Notes under the pieces: model-generated | What the model was told of the DNA's origin: nothing | Databases searched by the model: none | The model's input: the letters and a program-made list of their open reading frames with translations, nothing else | Shown: positions 26,271 through 34,319 of the stretch, piece by piece | How positions within the stretch are numbered: the first letter of the stretch is position 1 | Layout of the letters: the number at the start of each line of letters is the position of its first letter | NCBI RefSeq assembly: GCF_050586345.1 | Contig: NZ_JBOCEF010000012.1 | Span: 1-64,000 of the forward strand | Length of the DNA: 64,000 bases | Reading direction: 5' to 3' | Source of the DNA: JBOCEF01 sp050586345 | Lineage (GTDB): Bacteria; Pseudomonadota; Alphaproteobacteria; Rhodobacterales; Rhodobacteraceae | Position numbers and translations under genes: made by a program

Positions 26271-27954
26271 ACCCGTCCCCCAGCCGGTCCAGCAGCGCCG
26301 CGATCTCCTCGCGCTCCGCCGCCGCCAGCTTCGGGTCCTGCCGCTCCAGCGCCGCCTCGAACCGGCCGATCAGCCCCGAGATCGCCTGCCGCCGGTCCCC
26401 CAGCGCGTTCTCATAGGCCGCGCGCAGCCGGGCCGACATCGCCTGGTTCGGCGCGTCGTCGCGCGGGTGGCGCTTGATCCGCTCCAGCTCCTTCAGGCGC
26501 TGCGCGATGTCCGCCTCGCTCAGCGCCGCGGCGGAGTTCTGGATCACCAGCTGCGTCTCGCGCCCGTCCGAGGCGGTGGTCAGCACCTCCAGCACCCCCG
26601 AGACGTCATAGGTGAAGCGGACCTCGATCTCCTCCTTCACGCCCGAGCCGCTGGGGATCTTCGCCTGGTAGGCGCCGATGGCGACGTTGTCCTTCACGTC
26701 CGGCGCCTCGCCCTGGTAGACCGAGATCGTCACCTCCTTCATCCCCGGCCGCAGCGCCTGGAAAGTCTGCGCGCGGCTGGCGGGGATCGGGGTGTTGCGC
26801 TCGATGATCGGGGCGAAGACGCCGTCGCGATAGCGTTCCTCGCCGATCTGCTGGACCGAGGCGATGCCGAGGGTGAAGGGGCAGACATCGGTCATCACCA
26901 CCTCCTCCAGGCTCTCGTCCCGCGCCAGCAGCCCGGCCTGCACCGCGGCCCCGAGGCCGACGGCCAGGTCGGGGTCGATCTCGTGCTCGGGGAAGCGCCC
27001 GAACAGGCGCGAGACCATGCGGCGCACGGCGTCGAGGCGCGTGGCGCCGCCCACGAGGAAGATGCGGTCGATGTCGTCGGCGCGCAGCTGCGCGTCGGTC
27101 AGCGCCCGGCGGATCGGCAGCGAGAGGCGCGCGAGCAGCGGCTCGCACAGGCCCGCGAAACCCTCGCGGTCCATGGTCAGGCTATGCTCGGCCCCGTTCA
27201 GCACCACGGTCGCCTCGGCCTCGGGCGCCGCGGCGAGGCGGCGCTTGACCGTCTCGGCCGCGGCGCGCAGGCGGGCGCGGTCCTCGGGCGGGGTCTTGCC
27301 GGGATCGGCGCCGATCCGCTCGGCGAAGGCGCGGGCCAGCGCGTCGGTGAAATCCTCGCCCCCCAGGAACGCGTCCCCGGCCGAGGCGCGGACCTCCATC
27401 ACCCCCTCGAACATCTCCAGCACGGTGACGTCGAAGGTGCCGCCCCCGAGATCGATGACGATGAAGGTGCTCTCGCCCTCCTTGTCGCGCACCCCGTAGG
27501 CGAGGGCGGCGGCGGTGGGCTCGTTCACGAGGCGGCGCACGGTCAGCCCGGCGATGCCCGCGGCGGCGATGGTCGCCTTGCGCTGCACGTCGTTGAAATA
27601 GGCGGGGACCGAGATGACCGCCTCGGTCACCGGCGCGCCCAGGAACGCCTCGGCATCGGCCTTGAGGGCGCCGAGCACGGCGGCCGAGAGGTCCTCGGGG
27701 CGCAGGGTCCTGCGCCCGAGGCGCACGTCGTGCTGGGTGCCCATCCAGCGCTTGAAGCGGGCGGCGGTGCGGTCGGGTTCGGTGGCGAGGCGGTCGCGCG
27801 CGGCGCGGCCGACGGTCATGGCGCCGTCCTTGCCGAGATGGACGGCCGAGGGGGTGACGGTTTCGCCCAGCGCGTTGGGGACCAGCGCCGGTTCGCCGTC
27901 CTTGAACACGGCGCAGACGGAGTTGGTGGTGCCGAGGTCGATGCCGATGATCAT
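26257..27954 (-). CDS. hscC: HscC-type Hsp70 chaperone
   Basis: 565 residues, the short length typical of HscC rather than DnaK (about 640). The nucleotide-binding domain (1-380) shows IIGIDLGTTNSVCAVF, VPAYFNDVQRKATIAAA, NEPTAAALAYG, IDLGGGTFDVTV and LVGGATRLDAVRRMV. The substrate domain contains VVMTDVCPFTLGI, close to the HscC form (TDICPYSLG) and unlike DnaK (DVTPLSLGI). The start at 27954 opens directly on the phosphate-1 loop; the frame runs open a further 1.2 kb upstream but that part is not protein-like. First gene of a three-gene operon with its J-like partner. Confidence 0.92.
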   Translation of the reverse strand: MIIGIDLGTTNSVCAVFKDGEPALVPNALGETVTPSAVHLGKDGAMTVGRAARDRLATEPDRTAARFKRWMGTQHDVRLGRRTLRPEDLSAAVLGALKADAEAFLGAPVTEAVISVPAYFNDVQRKATIAAAGIAGLTVRRLVNEPTAAALAYGVRDKEGESTFIVIDLGGGTFDVTVLEMFEGVMEVRASAGDAFLGGEDFTDALARAFAERIGADPGKTPPEDRARLRAAAETVKRRLAAAPEAEATVVLNGAEHSLTMDREGFAGLCEPLLARLSLPIRRALTDAQLRADDIDRIFLVGGATRLDAVRRMVSRLFGRFPEHEIDPDLAVGLGAAVQAGLLARDESLEEVVMTDVCPFTLGIASVQQIGEERYRDGVFAPIIERNTPIPASRAQTFQALRPGMKEVTISVYQGEAPDVKDNVAIGAYQAKIPSGSGVKEEIEVRFTYDVSGVLEVLTTASDGRETQLVIQNSAAALSEADIAQRLKELERIKRHPRDDAPNQAMSARLRAAYENALGDRRQAISGLIGRFEAALERQDPKLAAAEREEIAALLDRLGDGYDPF

Positions 27955-29190
27955 GTCGTCCGCCCTGGATGGTCTGCGCCCGCGCGCCGGAGCCCTGTAT
28001 TTCGCGGCAACGGGTCCGACGCTCAAGGGAAAACCGCGGGGGGCGGGTGCGGGGGCGGGCGGAGCGGGCAGGCCGCTTGCGGCGCGTGGAGGGCGGCGCC
28101 GGGGATGCTCGGCACGGGGGCGCGGCGCCCGTGGGCGTCGGAGGCGCGCGTGGGCTGGCGGGTCCACGGCGGCGCAGCGAGATCCGCGTTGGGTCGGCGG
28201 TGCAGCCTTCCGGGGCAGCCTTCCGGGGCAGGGCGAGCCGATGGCGTCGGTGGGCGGCCCCCCGGGCGCCGCCCCGGGCGAAACCCGGTTGCCGACGCCT
28301 TTGGCGCGACGCGCGGGCGGCGCCGGTCGCGCGCGTCGAGGGCATGCAGCCGCCTGGCTTGCGCGGCGCCGGCGCGGCCCCGCGGCCGCGAGGGGCGGTG
28401 AGGGGGCGGCGCCGGCGACCATGCGCCCGGCGCCGTGCTGCGGCGGAGCGAGGCGCCGCGGCGCGGGATGAACCGCAGCCCGGGCGGGACATGCCGCCAT
28501 GGCGGGCTTCCGGCGCCGGTGCGGCCTCCTCCCGGCGGCGGATGGGGCAGGGCGGCTGGGGGTGCACCTGCACCGCCCTGCCGGGCGGTTCCAGGCGCCA
28601 AGGCGCAGGGCGCAGGACCGTTCGGGTCCGGGGGCGGCTTCGGCGGAGGCGGTCCGCGCCCCGGGCGACGTCAACCGCGGCTTGACCAGGGACGGGGGCG
28701 CAGCGGCGAGGTTTGCCGGAGGCGGCAAGGAGCCGAAGGGTGGGAGCGAGGACAGCCGCCGACGTGACGGGCATCTCCCCGGCGCCGCGGCGCCTTGCGC
28801 ATGGGCGCCCCGGTCGGGGCGGCTTCGCGGAGGGCCGCCCGGCCCGGGCGTGGCCAGGTCGACCGCCGGATCAGGGGGCGGCCCCCTCCCCGCGCAGCGG
28901 CGGTCCCCGTCAGCCATTCGGGCCGGGGCCGGACGTCCGTCCCGCCTCCGAAGCCCGCAGGGCTGGAAAGGCCGCGACGCCGGGACCGCCTGGCGCGTCC
29001 GGGCCGCGGTCGGCGCCGCGGGTCTCGGCTCCGGGTCTCGACGGCGCCCGCGGCGTTCCGCCCGGGGCGGCGGCTTGAAACCCGCCCGTCGCCACGCCGG
29101 GTCTCGGGATCGAGGCCCGGAAACGGTCGGCGCGCGCTGGTCGCCTTCGCGCTTGCCTTCGAGCGCCTCGAGCACCGCCCCCGCCGCGCC
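27955..29190. other. 1.2-kb gene-free, extremely GC-rich stretch upstream of hscC
   Basis: No frame here looks like a real protein: all are Pro/Arg/Ala-rich and none has a ribosome-binding site or domain. It contains a short tandem direct repeat (GCAGCCTTCCGGG twice, about 28203-28228) and many CG-rich dyads. It must hold the hscC promoter and the end of the coiled-coil gene. It is unusual for this compact window and could hide an untranslated RNA, but I see no positive evidence. Confidence 0.5.
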
Positions 29191-30672
29191 TCAGTCCAGC
29201 GGCACGATCCGCGCCCGGGCGCGCTCGGCCGGGTCGGCGCGCACCGCGTGCAGCGCCTCGATCCGCTCCGACAGCGCGTCGACCTGGGCGTCCAGCGCCG
29301 ACAGCCGCGCGGCCAGCGCCTCGGCATCCGCGCGCCCCGCCTCGGCGAGGGCGTCGAGCTTCTCCTCCAGCGGCCCGGCGTCGATCCCGGCCCCGCCCAG
29401 CGCCGCCTCGATGGCCTCGAGCCGCGCTTCCTGCCGGGCGCCCAGCGCCTCGATGGCCTGGGCCTGTTCCTCGAGCGCGGCGTGCAGCGCCTCGTCGCCA
29501 TCCGCATCCCCGGCGGCGCGCAGCGCGGCGGCGAGCTCGGCGAAGCCCTGCGCGGCGGCCTTGCCGCGGATGTCGGCGGCGGCGGCGGCCTCGTCCAGCT
29601 TCGCCTCGATCGGGTGCAGCGCCTCGGCGCCGATCTTCGCCGCGGCCTCGTCCAGCGCCGCGCGCAGGGCGGCGGCGCGGGCGGCCGAGGCGGAGTCCAT
29701 CTTCGACAGCTTCTCCTGCAAGGTGTGGAGGACCGGCAGCAGCGAGTCCACGCCCGGCTCCTGCCGCGCCTCCTGCAGCGCGTCGGCGACGGCGGCGCGC
29801 AGGATGTCGGCGTCGGGCGCGGCGGTCTCGGCGGCCAGCGACGCCTCGATCCGGGCCAGCGCGTCGTGGACGGCGGCGAGATCGGCGGCCGCGACCGGGG
29901 CTGCGGGGGCCTGCGTGCCGGGGACCTGCCTATCCGGGAACTGCGCGACGGGGGCGTCGCCCGGCGCTTCGGCGGCGGAGAGCGCGTCGTCGTCCTCGTC
30001 CTCGTCCTCTTCCTCGTCCTGCGTTTCGGCGAAGGTCTCCTCCCCGTCCTCCGGTCCGGCGAAGGGCTCTTCCTCATCCTCCGGCTCCACTTCGTCCCCG
30101 GGGTCGGAGAAGGCGTCCGCATCGTCCTCCGCGCCGTCCACTGCGACGGGCGGCGCGTCGTCGCCGGGACCGGCCGCCCCCCCCGACCCCGCATCGGCGC
30201 CGGGCCGCGCGTCGCCCGCGGGCAGCGCCGAAAGCGCCTCGGCCAGCGCCGCCATGTCCCGTTCGGCGGCGTCGGCCCGCTCGGCCGCGTCGCTCTCCAT
30301 CCGGTCCAGCATCGCCTCGATCCCGGCGAGGCGCTCGTCCCCGCCCGATCCCAGCGCCTCGAGCACCTTTCCGGTTTCGGCCTGCACCACGCCCTCGAGC
30401 TGCGCGGCATGGCGGAACAGCACGTCGAGATCATCGCCGAGCCGCTTCGCGATCGCGTCGAGCCGCCGCGACTCCTGGGCCGGGGCCTCCACGAAGGCGG
30501 CCAGCGCCTCGGCGAGGCCCTTGAACCGGCGGTCGAGCAGCTCCAGCCGCGCCTCCACCTTCGCCTGGCCCGCCTTCGCCCCGCGGCGCAGCACCATCAC
30601 GGCGACCAGCGCCGCGATCAGCGCGACCGGCGCCGCCGCGACGGGCGCCCAGTGCAGGATCATCTCGATCAT
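29191..30672 (-). CDS. Membrane-anchored coiled-coil protein with acidic disordered insert
   Basis: 493 residues, not recognised. One N-terminal membrane helix (WAPVAAAPVALIAALVAVMV) with a basic stop (LRRGAKAG), a coiled-coil (about 30-140), then a disordered stretch extremely rich in Asp/Glu (about 170-245, including DEEEDEDEDDDALS), then an Ala/Leu/Glu heptad-rich coil to the end. The topology suggests a long cytoplasmic rod tethered to the membrane. The start overlaps the previous gene as ATGA (30669-30672), so the two are made together and may form one filament or complex. Confidence 0.75.
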   Translation of the reverse strand: MIEMILHWAPVAAAPVALIAALVAVMVLRRGAKAGQAKVEARLELLDRRFKGLAEALAAFVEAPAQESRRLDAIAKRLGDDLDVLFRHAAQLEGVVQAETGKVLEALGSGGDERLAGIEAMLDRMESDAAERADAAERDMAALAEALSALPAGDARPGADAGSGGAAGPGDDAPPVAVDGAEDDADAFSDPGDEVEPEDEEEPFAGPEDGEETFAETQDEEEDEDEDDDALSAAEAPGDAPVAQFPDRQVPGTQAPAAPVAAADLAAVHDALARIEASLAAETAAPDADILRAAVADALQEARQEPGVDSLLPVLHTLQEKLSKMDSASAARAAALRAALDEAAAKIGAEALHPIEAKLDEAAAAADIRGKAAAQGFAELAAALRAAGDADGDEALHAALEEQAQAIEALGARQEARLEAIEAALGGAGIDAGPLEEKLDALAEAGRADAEALAARLSALDAQVDALSERIEALHAVRADPAERARARIVPLD

Positions 30673-33155
30673 GACCCATCCCCCGGCTTGCGCCGCCGGG
30701 CGCGGGCCATTTCCAGCGCCGCGCGCAGCTGGGCGTCGCGCGCCTCGAGCGCGCCGAGCGCGTCGGCCAGCGCCTCCTCGGCCCGGGTCTCGGCCCCCTC
30801 GGCGGCGGTTTCGACCAGCGCCGTCAGGCGCGCGTCGCGCGCCTCGGCTTCCTCCGACAGCCGCGCCTCGAGCGCCGCGAAGCGGGCGTCGAGATCGGCC
30901 GCCGTCGCCGCGCCTTCCGAGCGCGCGGCGATCCCGCCCAGCGCCGCGCGGGTGGCGGCGCCGTCGGCCTCGGCGCGTTTCTCCAGCGCCGCGATCCGGT
31001 CCGCGAGCGCCTCGACCGGGCCCATGTCCGGGCCGGGCGCATCGGCCAGCCCGGCCTGCAGCGCGGCGATGGCGTCGAGGATGCCCGGCCCCGGGTCGCG
31101 CGCGGCGAGCCGGTCTTCGAGCCCCGCGATGGCCTGGTGCATCGCCTCCGCCCCGCCCTCGATCCGCGCCTCGAGCGCCCCGAGCCGGGCGGTCAGCGCG
31201 GCCGCGGCCTCCTCCATCCGGGCGACCTGGGCGGCGAGCACGGTCTGCGCGCCCTCGGCGGTCGAGAGCGCCACGCGCAGCCCGTCCGAGGCCGCGGCCC
31301 CGGCGCGGGCGCCCGCCTCGATCCGGGCGGCGAGGTCGTCCGCCGCGGCGTCGATCCGGTCGGTCAGCGGGCGGGCGAGGGCGCCGAGCGCGGCGTCGCG
31401 CCAGGCCGACATCTCCTCGGACAGGGCGTCGAGGCGGGGGGTCGGGTCGACGCTTTCGATGGCGCCGCGCAGCCCGTCGAGGCGGCGCGAGAGCGCGTCG
31501 TGGCGCCTGCGCCGGGTCTCGCGGTCGCGCGAGAGCTCGGCGCGCAGGGTCTCCAGCGCGGCGTCGGCGGCCTCCCCGTCGGACTCCGCGGGGGCGAGGC
31601 GGTCGACCAGCCGCGCCTCGGAGGCGGCGAGCGCCTCGGCCAGGACGGGTCCGAGCGCGTCGCCGGGGGCGGCTTCCTCGCGCAGGGCGTCGAGGGCGGA
31701 CTGGAGGGCGTCGAGCCGGGCGACGAGGGCGGCGCCGGTCTCGGCCCGCAGCGCGTCGAAGCCCGCGGCGACGGCGTCGATCCGCGCCAGCAGCGGGGCC
31801 TGCGCCTCGGCCGCCTGTTCGACCACCTGCGCGCGCAGGCGGGGGGCGTCGGCGGCGGCGACGGCGGCGGCGACGCCCTCGGCCGTGCGCCGCGCGGCGT
31901 CGGCGGCGAGATCGGCGGCGTAGCCCGCGTCGATGACAAGGTGCGGACCGGCGGCGCGCAGGGCGGCGTCGGCGAGCGGGGCGAGGAGCGCGAGCGAGGG
32001 GGCGCCCTCGTCCCCGGCGGGCGTGTCGGGGGCGTCTTCCGGCGCGTCGATGGGCGCGGCGGTGCAGCCCGCGGGGATGTCCGCGTCGAGCGCGTCGCCC
32101 GCCTGCGCACGCAGGGCGTAGAGGGTGGGGGCGACGCGGAACAGCGGGCCGTCGATGCGCGGCAGCAGCGGGGCCAGGAGGGCGGCGTGGTCCTCCGCCC
32201 CCGGGTCGATGGACAGAAGGTGGGTGGCGAGCCCGGCCTGGAGGAGCGCGCGGGCGCGGGCCCCGGGCGAGGGGGCGGCCTCGGCCGCGGCTTCGGCGGC
32301 GGCCGGTTCGGGGTCGGCTTCGAGGGCCGGTTCCGGCGCGGGGTCCGCTTCCGCCTCGATCTCCGGTTCAGCATCCGGTTCGGGTTTCGCCGCGGTCTGC
32401 GCCTCGATCTCCGCTTCGGCGTCCGCTTCGTCTTCCGGTTCGGGTTCGGGCGCCGCCTCGTCGAGAAGGGCGTCCTCCTCGAGGTCCTCCGCGGCAGGCG
32501 CCTCGGCCTCGGCGCTTTCGTCGCCGTCGAGAAGGGCGTCTTCGAGGTCTTCCTCGTCTTCATCGAAAGTCGCGTCCGCGGGCGCGTCCTCCTCGACCGC
32601 CTCCGCGGCCGCGTCTTCCTCGGGGAGGTCGCCCTCTTCCTCGGCCAGGTCTCCCTCGGCCAGGTCTTCGTCCGAGAGGTCGTCTTCCGCGAGGTCGTCT
32701 TCCGCCGTCTCCGCCCCGGCGAGGGCGTCGTCCGCCGTCTCCGCCCCGGCGAGGGCGTCGTCCGCCTCGGTTTCGTCGGCGATCATCTCGTCGTCGATCA
32801 TCTCGTCATCGGACAGCGCGTCGTCGGGCGCGTCGTCCTCCGAAAGCGCGTCCTCGGGCGTCTCCTCGGCGTCCGCCTCGCCACCCTCGTCCCCGGCATC
32901 GAGGTTTTCGCCTTCAAGCGCGCCGTCTTCCTCCGCCGCGTCGGCGAAGGCTTCGTCGTCGTTCTCCTCCTCCTCCCCGGCGGCGCCGAGAAGGTCCTCG
33001 TCCAGCGCGTCCTCGAGGGCTTCGGCCGCGAGCGCGGCGTCCGCGTCCGCCTCGGACAGGGCCGCGTCCTCGACCTCCGCCGCGTCCTCAAGCGCTTCGG
33101 AAAGGGGCGCGTCCGCGTCGGCGCCCTTGGGCCCGGTGGGGGCGGGGGTGTTCAT
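30669..33155 (-). CDS. Acidic disordered/coiled-coil protein
   Basis: 828 residues, not recognised. Residues 1-300 are low-complexity and dominated by Ala, Glu and Asp, with short internal repeats (ETADDALAG twice, from DNA around 32700-32770). A compact central segment (about 300-430) includes LLQAGLATHLLSIDPGAEDH and APTLYALRAQAGDALDADIP and may be folded. Residues 430-820 are continuous coiled-coil. No signal peptide or membrane helix is present, so it probably sits in the cytoplasm and docks on the membrane-anchored partner encoded next. Its strong negative charge is striking. Confidence 0.75.
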   Translation of the reverse strand: MNTPAPTGPKGADADAPLSEALEDAAEVEDAALSEADADAALAAEALEDALDEDLLGAAGEEEENDDEAFADAAEEDGALEGENLDAGDEGGEADAEETPEDALSEDDAPDDALSDDEMIDDEMIADETEADDALAGAETADDALAGAETAEDDLAEDDLSDEDLAEGDLAEEEGDLPEEDAAAEAVEEDAPADATFDEDEEDLEDALLDGDESAEAEAPAAEDLEEDALLDEAAPEPEPEDEADAEAEIEAQTAAKPEPDAEPEIEAEADPAPEPALEADPEPAAAEAAAEAAPSPGARARALLQAGLATHLLSIDPGAEDHAALLAPLLPRIDGPLFRVAPTLYALRAQAGDALDADIPAGCTAAPIDAPEDAPDTPAGDEGAPSLALLAPLADAALRAAGPHLVIDAGYAADLAADAARRTAEGVAAAVAAADAPRLRAQVVEQAAEAQAPLLARIDAVAAGFDALRAETGAALVARLDALQSALDALREEAAPGDALGPVLAEALAASEARLVDRLAPAESDGEAADAALETLRAELSRDRETRRRRHDALSRRLDGLRGAIESVDPTPRLDALSEEMSAWRDAALGALARPLTDRIDAAADDLAARIEAGARAGAAASDGLRVALSTAEGAQTVLAAQVARMEEAAAALTARLGALEARIEGGAEAMHQAIAGLEDRLAARDPGPGILDAIAALQAGLADAPGPDMGPVEALADRIAALEKRAEADGAATRAALGGIAARSEGAATAADLDARFAALEARLSEEAEARDARLTALVETAAEGAETRAEEALADALGALEARDAQLRAALEMARARRRKPGDGS

Positions 33156-33237
33156 GCTGGGTCTCGCTCGTCCTGCCGTCGCGGGGGCGCGGGGGCCCCG
33201 TGCGGACCCCCGGCGGGCGCAGCATGCAGACGAACGG

Positions 33238-34173
33238 TTAACCCGGGGTTCCCGCGCCGCCGCCGGGCGCCCCGGTCTCGGCCCGCAGGGCGGCGGCCGA
33301 GGCGCGGATCTCCTCGGCCAGCCCGCGCAGCTGGTCGGCCATGGGGGTGGAGCGGCGCCAGACCAGCCCGATGGTGCGGCTCGGCCGCGGCGCCGCCAGC
33401 CGGTCCACCGACACGGCGGCCGAGCGGGTCTCCACCGCCACCGCCATCTGCGGGATCAGCGTCACGCCGATCCCGGCCCCGACCATCTGCACCAGGGTGG
33501 CCAGCGACGAGCCGTTCATGATCTCGCGCGGGGGGGCGTTGTGCATGTTGCAGAAGGTCAGCGCCTGGTCGCGGAAGCAGTGGCCTTCCTCGAGCAGCAG
33601 CAGGCGCATCTCGCGCAGCGCCTCGCCGTCCGGGACCGGGCGGCCCGCCTCGCCCTCGGGGCGGACTAGCACGAACTCCTCCTCAAACAGCGGCACCTCG
33701 GTCAGCGACGGCTCCGAGACCGGCAGCGCGAGGATGGCGAGGTCGATGCGCCCGTCGCCGAGCTCCTCCAGCAGCCGGGGGGTGACCGTCTCGCGCAGGC
33801 GGATGTCGATGCCGTCATGGGCGCGAGAGAGGTCCGAGATCAGCCGCGGCAGAAGATAGGGCGCGATGGTGGGGATCACGCCGATCCGCAGCGGCCCGGC
33901 GAGCCGGTCGCGGGAGATGCGCGCGAGCTCCCCCAGCTCGTCCACTTGGCGCAGGATCTCGTCCACCCGCAGCTCGAACTCCCGCCCCAGCCCCGTCAGG
34001 CGCACCCGGCGCGCGCCGCGCTCGAACAGGGCGGCGCCCAGATGCTCCTCCAGCTCCTTGATCTGCATGGACAAGGCGGGCTGCGACACGGCGCTGGCCT
34101 CGGCCGCGCGGCCGAAATGCCCCTCGCGCGCGAGGGCCTTGAAATAGCGAAGCTGGCGGAGCGTGAGATGCAT
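33238..34173 (-). CDS. oxyR: Hydrogen-peroxide sensor OxyR
   Basis: 311 residues. LysR-type winged helix at residues 1-60, then a regulatory domain with Cys199 and Cys208 in EEGHCFRDQALTFC, the redox disulfide pair at the same numbering as in E. coli OxyR. Divergent from katG with a 146-bp intergenic region, the usual arrangement in which oxidised OxyR activates katG. Confidence 0.95.
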   Translation of the reverse strand: MHLTLRQLRYFKALAREGHFGRAAEASAVSQPALSMQIKELEEHLGAALFERGARRVRLTGLGREFELRVDEILRQVDELGELARISRDRLAGPLRIGVIPTIAPYLLPRLISDLSRAHDGIDIRLRETVTPRLLEELGDGRIDLAILALPVSEPSLTEVPLFEEEFVLVRPEGEAGRPVPDGEALREMRLLLLEEGHCFRDQALTFCNMHNAPPREIMNGSSLATLVQMVGAGIGVTLIPQMAVAVETRSAAVSVDRLAAPRPSRTIGLVWRRSTPMADQLRGLAEEIRASAAALRAETGAPGGGAGTPG

Positions 34174-34319
34174 TATCAGGTGAAATTATCATCCCGATCA
34201 GAAGATGCAAATTTGCCTGATCGAACTGCGGCGTTATGGTCCGAGTCGAAGCAGGACGCGGCCCCCCTCGGCCGCCCCTGCGCGTCACGCAAGCAACGAG
34301 ACCAAAAGGGAGAGACGAC
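34174..34319. promoter_or_regulatory. oxyR-katG divergent control region with nested dyads
   Basis: The region is AT-rich compared with its surroundings. CGATCAG (34195-34201) and CTGATCG (34217-34223) form a perfect 7-bp inverted repeat that encloses the palindrome GCAAATTTGC (34207-34216). For katG a candidate promoter is TTGCCT (34213-34218) with TATGGT (34235-34240), spacing 16, so the dyads overlap or abut the -35 box as expected for OxyR activation. The katG ribosome-binding site AGGGAGA lies at 34307-34313. Confidence 0.5.

Noticed and set aside
27955..29175. 400-residue N-terminal extension of HscC
   Set aside because: Pure Pro/Arg/Ala composition, no homology to any Hsp70, and the protein proper opens normally at MIIGIDLGTTNS.
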